From Prosopocoilus inquinatus (lineage: Eukaryota > Arthropoda > Insecta > Coleoptera > Lucanidae), in the NCBI GenBank assembly GCA_036172665.1, contig CM069876.1:6944001-7008000 (forward strand): 64,000 nucleotides of DNA. The letters are read 5' to 3'. Position numbers and translations under genes: made by a program. Numbering within the stretch: position 1 is the stretch's first letter; the number at the start of each line of letters is the position of its first letter. Positions 57,235-64,000 of this stretch are shown here, in pieces. The notes beneath the pieces are model-generated. The model was not told the DNA's origin. It was given only the letters and a program-made list of their open reading frames with translations, and searched no databases.

Positions 57235-58140
57235 TAAAGCAAGTACCTCCTCTTAGCCGACTGCTGTCCAAATCTCCTGCAAATTATTGAGTACCACATC
57301 CAATCTTTGGGGAGGATATTGAAGACTCCTAGTCTTTCTCTCGATATTGGCTTAAAGGTGCTCTGTAGGATTAAGGTCAGGACCACATGGTGGCCATTCA
57401 AGTACATTGACATTGGCCTCAGCGACTTCCTGTCGAACAACATTGGTAATGTGTGGCCGAGCGAAGTCCTGCATAAAAACAAATTCTGGTGCATGTAGAG
57501 CATCAAACGGTTGTGACATAGGGATTATGATTTCATCCCCTGCATCGTATACCAGTCAACGAACCATTTATTTTTAAAAGATTGGTGCGACCAGCAAGGC
57601 TTATGTCATTCATCCCACAACTTATTCGCCAGAGTATGGCTGAACTTCTCGTATGGCATCCTGCGTAAATCGTTCACCCGGGGCTCTTCAAACTCAGGCA
57701 CACCGTTCATTCGTCGAAAAACAGAACAAAACGTATCCCCAGTGTTCAATCTGCTACGAGTAAAGACTAAACAATCTCTCCTGTGGGCTGCTCTTAAAAG
57801 TGGTCCATTAGCAGGTCGGTATTCCTTTCGTTCAGCATCTTTAAGCCTCCTTCCAACGGTGTCCGTACTTACTGTTGTACCATTGGCCATCCGGAGGTTG
57901 TTTTTTAGCTGTCTAGCAGTGAAAAACTGTTGCCTGTTTGCAATTATTCTGATTCTACAATTGTGGTTTTCTTCTTTCTGCCTTGGCCTCATCGCCTTTG
58001 ATAGCAACCAGTGACTGACTGATTCACCCCTAATCGTTAGCCAACTTCTTCCTGAGTATAGCCCTTTTCCAGCAGGGTCACCAATTTGACGAATCGAGTT
58101 TCAGATAATTGGCGAATTTGTCTGTTTCTGTTCACAACTC
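57235..58140 (-). pseudogene. Tc1 DD34E transposase, decayed
   Basis: Minus strand. The N-terminal HTH near 58140-58040 reads RQIRQLSETRFVKLVTLLEK then GYTQEEVG and a stop. Next comes a frame with RQQFFTARQLKNNLRMANG and TVGRRLKDAERKEYRPANGP, the family RRLRDAGLKAYRPxxxP region. The centre holds GERFTQDAIREVQPYSGE in a shifted frame. The catalytic end reads FVFMQDFARPHITNVVRQEV (second Asp; Asn after it changed to Phe). ECGPDLNPTEHL-type sequence, here WPPCGPDLNPTEHL, supplies the Glu 34 residues later and is followed by a stop. The first-Asp segment is missing or unreadable. Several stops and frameshifts; ends of the element were not identified. Confidence 0.75.
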
Positions 58141-58149
58141 GCACGTGTA

Positions 58150-60850
58150 ATGAGCTTTTTGACGTTTTTTATCTCAAAAAAATTTGCATTTAAGCCTTTT
58201 CTAATGAAAATGTTTATTCCTTATTTATTTTTGCTTTGGAATATCAAAAATACAAGTAAAATCATTTTTGAATTGTAATATGGGTTGATTTATTTGGAAA
58301 TATGCATAAATTTTTCAAAAATATGTAATATCGCCTAATTAAATTAGAAATTATCTAGGAAAACTCTTCCTCAAGGGTATTTATTGACTTGTTTGCGTAT
58401 ATCTTTTGAAATCTCAGTATACAAACAAATACAAATTGTTTTATTTAGGAGTGAGATTAACGTTCGCATAACCTCTAACTTATTCAAACCTAAACGAAGT
58501 TGAAACCGCGGATCCAAACTAAAACAGGGGAAAGGATAAGAACGCCTTCGGCAAAGGCAAGGTCGGATATCGATTGCAAGTGAAACCAAGCAGCAGATGG
58601 TGCACGACTTATTGCACATCTTACCCTGCTTGAAACTTCCCTTAAGGATGCTCCCAACTCCGTATTTCCACGATCGCCGCTCCTTCTTCCATCTCACTTC
58701 ATTATACGTAATATGGTGACTGAAACCATCTTGCCGAGAGGGTAAATAAAATCTGCTGGCTGAAGAGTAACGCGACAATCTAAAATTTTACTTGAGAGTG
58801 AAGAGGGTTGCAGTTTCATTTAATGATTAAAGTGGAAATTTGCAAGCAACGGAAGGAGAGTGGGTTAAGTTCTAACTACTTGAAGTTCTTTTGTGCATGG
58901 TTTAACACTTGAAGGCTGAATAATAATGAGAATTACAGCTTGAATTATGAAGTGAACGATAAGATACGCTTTGAAGTTTAATCGCAGCAAGTACTTAATC
59001 AACATTCTTCTTCAAATCAATAACATTTTAAAGAGTTTAGTTTTCGTAATTTTGTTTGTTGCTAAACGAAAATATTTTATTTTATTTACAGATAAAAAAA
59101 TGTGTGCGCGAAATTCGTGCTTCCAAGTTTTAAGTTCAATAAAATATCAGGAGGGTGTGGCCGGGGAGTTACTGCGGGGGAGCGATTGGGGTTAACATGA
59201 AAGAACGGTAATGATGTAGATAGGTGTGTGCAGCTCGAAATTGATGTACACATGGCGTGTAAAACTCAGATAAAATAGGTCGCTGGAAGGCAAACAAGCA
59301 GGGCTTCTCTGTGAATTCATTCCAACGTGTTGAGTTCGAATCAACATCGATTGTTAATTTCTGCCTAAGCTCGCAGGCAATTTGGAACGAAATGAGATAA
59401 TCTCCAGCGCAGAAAAAGGAGATATGAAGGAAAAATGTCTCCGTCGTTTCTAAAGGTGCAGGATATCTCTACATTCACCCTCGCTTTCCTGGTGACGTTG
59501 CGAAGCAATATATGATGCGGGGAGCGACGTTAACGGTAGGGTGCCGGAAACACTGATATGTACTAAGGAAGTCTGGAATTTACGTCAGAAATTATTTTGC
59601 ATAGATTTAGCATAATTCAGTTTGCAGCTTCCACCTTACGACGGATATGATTTTTCACGATTGAAAACGCAAACGCTTGCCTCAAGTAAAATAATAAAGA
59701 AGTTCCGTATTCGTTTTAACGAGAACGGCTTAACAACTTTTAAATTTAACTGGACGGAACTTTAAAATAACAAAAATGCAATTAAAAACTTTGGGGACTT
59801 CAGAAAAAAATTAATTCTCCAGAAGAAAGAAACCTGACGGTTATTTTCATAATTAGTTCATGCAAATTTACTACGAAAGTACTTTAAATAGCAATTTCCA
59901 AATTATAAAAGTCCAAATGTTATTAAATACAGTTGTGAACAAGAATACTTTTCTCTTAATATATTCCTAAGATTAATTTGTATTGCTGAATTAGGCTAAA
60001 CACAATTTACGATATCAGTACACATTAGAGCCAAGCCCAGTTTGGGTTTTTGACAACTAAGATAATGTGATGTGGAAGTGAGGTTGGTTGTAGGCTACAA
60101 TTTTACGCCTAAGCCGATTGCCAGCTATAATTATTATAAGTACCGAACAGAAAATAAAGGCAGGTCTTAAGCTTTTTGAAAACGCATGCAGCAAATGTGT
60201 TTTATACAGCGTGGGCACTATTTAATGATACGCTACGGAACTGGAAAGACACCAATTCAATTAAATGAAGGAAAAAGCCGGAATTTCACAGCGTTTTTAA
60301 GTGTGTTTGCATGAGTGGGCTGCCTCTTAAAAGTGTCTAAACATTTCACATATTGCCTTATTATGTAGTTGGATAGGTTTTTTAAATGGAATTTTTGTTT
60401 TTCTTGAAATGAATAAGCGCAATTGCAATAACGATGCACAGGATGTATCGATACTTTGTCCATTCCTAAATGGCAAGGAGACTTACAAAATATATTAAAT
60501 GTGAAAAATTCTGGCTTTATAAGTGACTCAGGCTCAATGACTAAGGCTCAATTTTTCACTTCGTAATAAATGTACCTGCTGGGTATTATCCTTGGAAACC
60601 ATTGTATCGATAATAGTTTACCAGGATATTACCTGGCAGATAAATTTATCAGGACGTGAAAAATTGAGTCTAAAAGCCGCTCTTTTCATCTCCCTCTAAA
60701 TTAAACTTCACTGTAATATCATTAGAAACCATTATCGATACAATTGTCTCGAAGGTTATAACAGTAAAGATTAATTTTCAGGTAAGTGAAAAGACACTTT
60801 AAAACACCTACAAACAAAATTGCAATAATATAATAATAATAATAATATAA
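58150..60850. other. Single-copy-looking DNA, no gene recognised
   Basis: 58350-59720 is the longest high-complexity, repeat-free stretch of the window and may contain conserved noncoding host sequence. The 135-codon minus frame at 58371-58778 shows no motif. An (AAT)n run is at about 60826-60846. Confidence 0.35.
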
Positions 60851-60857
60851 AATTCTT

Positions 60858-61022
60858 AGGTTAGGTTTCCAAATCTTTCCAAATTGAACGATTATCACAG
60901 AAACATAGGTTTACAAGTTGTCATGTTTCGGAAGAAATTCCAATTCCAATTTCTTCTGAAATATCTCAACTAGTCAACCTATGTTACTGTGATGTTCACT
61001 AAACGGATTTGGAAACTTAACC
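60858..61022. repeat. Hairpin element, ~165 bp
   Basis: Arms of ~75 bases include TTAGGTTAGGTTTCCAAATC / GATTTGGAAACTTAACCTAA-type, TATCACAGAAACATAGGTT / AACCTATGTTACTGTGAT and a central AGAAATTCC / CCAATTTCT. MITE-like. Confidence 0.65.
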
Positions 61023-61167
61023 TAAAAATTTTATAGTGTCTCGAGGCTTCTCTTTCGACGAGTATTATTCAGAATTTTTTAGGTAGTCACTAATGTCATG
61101 GATAATCCTTTGATAATATAATAATAACATGGAAATACCTTTTTTGGAAAATTGTATTTAAATAGAC

Positions 61168-61335
61168 AGATCTTAGCGGCCTTTAGAATTGCGAGGCCCC
61201 GAGCGGGAAGTTTTTGCGGGGCACTTTGTATAAAGGAAAAAGTTTGTTCACTTTGTATTATAACAATCGGAAAATACTAGATAAACAAAAAAAATAAAGT
61301 AAACTTTCTTGCAATACGTCAGTGACTGACGTTTT
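61168..61335 (+). repeat. hAT-like dispersed repeat, copy 2
   Basis: GCGGCCTTTAGAATTGCGAG, GCCCCGAGCGGGAAGTTTTT and GCGGGGCAC match 45265-45420, with continuing weaker similarity to about 61335 (CAATACGTCAGTG / CAACACATCAGTG). Confidence 0.65.
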
Positions 61336-61339
61336 AATT

Positions 61340-62370
61340 TCAGCAATTATTGCAAGTGAGATTCTCACTCGTAAAAGAAGACGTGTTTTATAAACCATCT
61401 TGTACAGCATAAAATACTATTAATTATTACGATTAAGAAAAAACTAACAATAATAAGTTAGAACCAACCGAGTAAAAGCTGATGTCAGTGCAAGCCAACA
61501 ACTTTAAATGTCAAATGTGAAATTAATTTGTAACTCCGCCGAGGCAAATATTTGCTAAGATTTGACGATATAAAATACACAAACTGCACCATTTTCCTTT
61601 ATTTTCTGTTTTCATCGTTTTTTCTTTTATGAATATTGCGATAGCCACTTGTTTTCTTTTCTGTATTGTTCCTTTTCTTTTGAAGTTGGCGACCCGAGTC
61701 GTAACAAGATTATGTTGAGGAAGTTAACTTACGGTACAGCAAGCAGCTTAGTCATGACGAGCAGATTTACTTAAAAGCGAAAAAAAAAAAATAGTGGGCG
61801 CCGTCTAATCCTAACCCGAGATGAGGATCAGATTAATAAATCCGACGCTTGGCTTCGCCCTGAAAGTCCGAAAGAAGGAGTTCGAACGAATTAAAATCGA
61901 GAAGACATAAGTTAGAACCAGAAATTTTTATCACTAATAAAGCAAATATTGCTATGGTTCTTCATATTAAAACTGTATTATACCTTTAACTTATCTAATG
62001 ATAAAATTTTCTGGAAACCGTGCAATAATCATGCACCATAACGTGTTGATATTGCCCACAAGTAATTAAATAATGTAGTAAATCAAAAGTTATACTTTAC
62101 AAGTTAGGTTAACTTGGATCCGTCATTCAGAGTCAAGTGGTGGTGAACAGAAGGCGCTCTGATTCAGCGTGGCGGCTCCCCGAGTTCGGTGTGAAATCGG
62201 CAATAAATCAACTTATAGGGCTTCATTTTTAAACCACGTGAATGACAGCTAAATCACGTAAGGCAATCACCCCAATGAAAATATTCCAGCGGAAAAGTCC
62301 CGCCAGGAAGAAAATTTAGTCAAAAGAAAAATCCAGCAACATAGCGCCGCAAATATCTGAATTAAACCAT
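61340..62370. other. No gene recognised
   Basis: Mixed DNA. The GC-richer patch at 61780-61870 and 62110-62200 has no readable frame or tRNA-like fold that I can support. Confidence 0.35.
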
Positions 62371-62377
62371 ATCTACT

Positions 62378-62580
62378 TATGAACAGATAAAACAGTGACA
62401 TATTATGATCGCTTTTTGACTTGACATTGCAGTAGGATAGACAAAAAAAATTGGACAAGTCGTTTTTGGGAATGTGGAGCTACGTCTCTGCTGATGAAGC
62501 CCCAAACAGGGCTGAAACAGCTGTACAGAGGCTGTTCCGAGGTTTTCACTGCAATCAAAAACAATTTGCAACAATTTTTT
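62378..62580 (+). repeat. Hammerhead repeat family 1, copy E
   Basis: A shortened first module (AACAGATAAAACAGTGACAT ... ATGATCGCTTTTTGACTTG ... GCAGTAGGATAGAC) is joined at about 62445 to the ribozyme module on the plus strand. In copy A the ribozyme module has the opposite orientation relative to the first module. Confidence 0.75.
62484..62532 (+). ncRNA. Hammerhead ribozyme (family 1, copy E)
   Basis: A self-cleaving RNA motif, complete on the plus strand. Stem I 5' strand GUCUCUG (62484-62490); core CUGAUGA (62491-62497); stem II AGCCC/GGGCU, five pairs, six-base loop (62498-62513); GAAA (62514-62517); self-complementary stem III ACAGCUGU (62517-62524); cleavage triplet GUA ending at 62525; stem I 3' strand CAGAGGC (62526-62532), pairing with the 5' strand at all seven positions (one G-U). 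Every invariant core base is present. Short palindromic stem III suggests activity as a dimer or with tertiary contacts, as in Penelope-associated hammerheads. Confidence 0.85.
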
Positions 62581-62584
62581 TTTT

Positions 62585-63970
62585 AACTATCATTTCTATA
62601 ATTAAACAGATCATTCGATGAAAGTACTTATTGCACAATGAGTCAGTCGATCAAATTCTGTCTCAAACTGTATTCCTTGAATGTTGCCCTCAATAAATCA
62701 GCACGACGGAACGAAACGGTGTACACACAATGTTACTCGTACGATGTCTTCAACGGTAATGAACGTAGGGATGCCGATTCAGAAATCGATTTCTCAAAAG
62801 ATTGATTTTTTCAGTTAAAAATATCGATTAGTTTTTCGAGCTTTTTGTCTTCTCGATCTTATTAAATCGATTTTATTTTTTACGATATCGAACCTATTTT
62901 TTGATTTGGGTTGGGAAAACGGAAAATGGGACTGTCGTGTGAATGACTATCAAAATTGGTATTTTTGAATAGTCTGAATACGAAAGACTGGTACACTTAA
63001 TTTAGGAAGAAATCACAGATTGCTTGGAGTTTATTTAAGTTTTAAAATTACACTTCGTGACTTCTAATTTTTGAAAAATATATTTTGTTTTTTATAACAT
63101 TTTTATATCAATTTTCAGAGGTTATTTACGTTTCTTTCCATTTGAACAGTTGTTACTTTTTTGAAAAATAAGTTTTGTTTTTTTAATATTTTAAAATAAT
63201 CTATTTTTGTTACTTTTTATTTTAGTAAAAAAATTTAATGTGACTTTACGTTTAATTTTTGAAAAAAGCTCCCGTTATTTTAAGAAAAAAATCATTTGTT
63301 TGATTTTTTAAACAAAATGGTTTTTACCAAAATTAGAACCAACCAAATGAAGCACACGGAAAACAAAAGAGAGGACCGAAACAAAAAAAGAATACAATAA
63401 GCAAAAAACCAAAAGAATATCGACGATTTTGGGGGCATAATCCTAAGATTTTTTATTCTAAAAGAATTTTCTTTGGTTTTAACACTTTGCTTCGTCTAGG
63501 GTTGACCTTGAAGCGCGTTGGTCCTCATTTTCGTTAATCTTTGAAAGTCTTTTTTGTTGGGTTGTACTGTCTCGAGTTTAGCGAGGCTTAATTTTTTATA
63601 AAAATTAATGGGAAAAACTAGAGGCCTGAAACAAAAAGTATCGAAATACGCAGGACATAACGAACAAGAAACAAAAGGATATCGACGATTTGGAGGATTA
63701 ACCTAAATAAATTTTGCGCTTGAGTGGAGATTAACGTGGGGTTGTTTGGTTGGTGGTACTAATTTTCGTTGAATTTTTAAAAATGTCCGGTTTTCATTTT
63801 TTCTTGTTTGAGTTTGATTGGGTTGACCCTGAGATTGGTTGGGCTTAATTTTGATTAATTTTGATACTTGAGAAAAAAAAATATAGAAACTAAAGAGACG
63901 GCAGAAGACTGAAAAAAAAGTTAAAATACGTAGAACATAATATACACTGTCTTCATACATACACTATATT
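62585..63970. other. No gene recognised
   Basis: Contains a patch rich in ATCGAT / AAATCGATT strings (62780-62900), then low-complexity T-rich and A-rich DNA like that at 45.5 and 54.4 kb. Confidence 0.35.
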
Positions 63971-63973
63971 TAT

Positions 63974-64000
63974 ACAGGGTTTGGATAAAGTATCGATCCT
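63974..64000 (+). mobile_element. Start of another DD41D-type terminal repeat (partial)
   Basis: ACAGGGTTTGGATAAAGTAT then CGATCC corresponds to the outer end of the element at 1514 (AGGGTTGGGATAAAGTAT then GGATCC). The rest lies beyond the window. Confidence 0.65.

Noticed and set aside
58371..58778. 135-codon minus-strand frame
   Set aside because: No motif, no supporting splice or promoter context, and no clear protein-like composition. Possible but unsupported as an exon.
61780..61870. tRNA-like GC-rich patch
   Set aside because: No acceptor stem or T-loop pairing could be assembled around the GAGTTCGAA string.

Overview
The window looks like AT-rich nuclear DNA from an insect, possibly a beetle, although the sequence does not fix the order. 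The evidence is its repeat content: mariner and Tc1 transposases, Jockey/CR1-like LINEs with (TTA)n tails, TA-flanked foldback elements whose ends read CAGGGTG..., and hammerhead-bearing repeats. I found no convincing host exon, tRNA, rRNA or CRISPR. The non-repetitive stretches read as intergenic or deep intronic DNA. Nearly every recognisable coding sequence belongs to a transposable element, and most are broken.

Layout. 1-6.1 kb: small hairpin elements, a 1.9 kb Tc1/mariner-type element with ~285 bp inverted repeats and a broken DD41D transposase, a possible Crypton-like fragment, and a large GC-rich palindrome. 6.3-9.4 kb: a GC-rich LTR-like block followed by overlapping palindromes. 10.5-13.9 kb: a LINE on the minus strand, split by an 832 bp foldback element flanked by TA. 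17.1-21.7 kb: an open 353-codon transposase on an end-truncated element, and a Tc1 DD34E pseudogene. 23.7 kb: a hammerhead repeat. 25.6-28.2 kb: a decayed mariner with a second transposon nested in its catalytic region. 28.5-35.8 kb: a foldback element, degenerate tandem repeats, two hammerhead units in inverted orientation nested in another hammerhead repeat, a 1.38 kb foldback and a hAT-like remnant. 39.2-44.4 kb: two inverted ~0.5 kb repeats bracketing a nearly intact DD34D mariner. 45.2-50.3 kb: hAT-like ends, a ~145 bp degenerate tandem array, and a three-armed foldback split by a second LINE. 50.3-57 kb: mostly featureless. 57.2-58.1 kb: another Tc1 pseudogene. 60.8-62.6 kb: a hairpin, a dispersed repeat and the best hammerhead. 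The last bases begin another copy of the 1.5 kb element's terminal repeat.

The most notable content is the hammerhead ribozymes. Two copies of one family (62.5 kb plus strand, 23.9 kb minus strand) have the CUGANGA and GAAA cores, a palindromic stem III ending in GUA, and a seven-pair stem I kept by paired base changes between copies. A second family occurs as an inverted pair at 30.6/30.9 kb. A third, degenerate hammerhead-like family lies at 15.7, 43.6 and 48.3 kb. In published work such short-stem-III hammerheads accompany Penelope-like elements and small non-autonomous retrozymes. That assignment is inferred here, because no Penelope reverse transcriptase is visible in the window.

The genes do not form a pathway. 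The window is a stratified pile of insertions whose relative ages can be read from the nesting.
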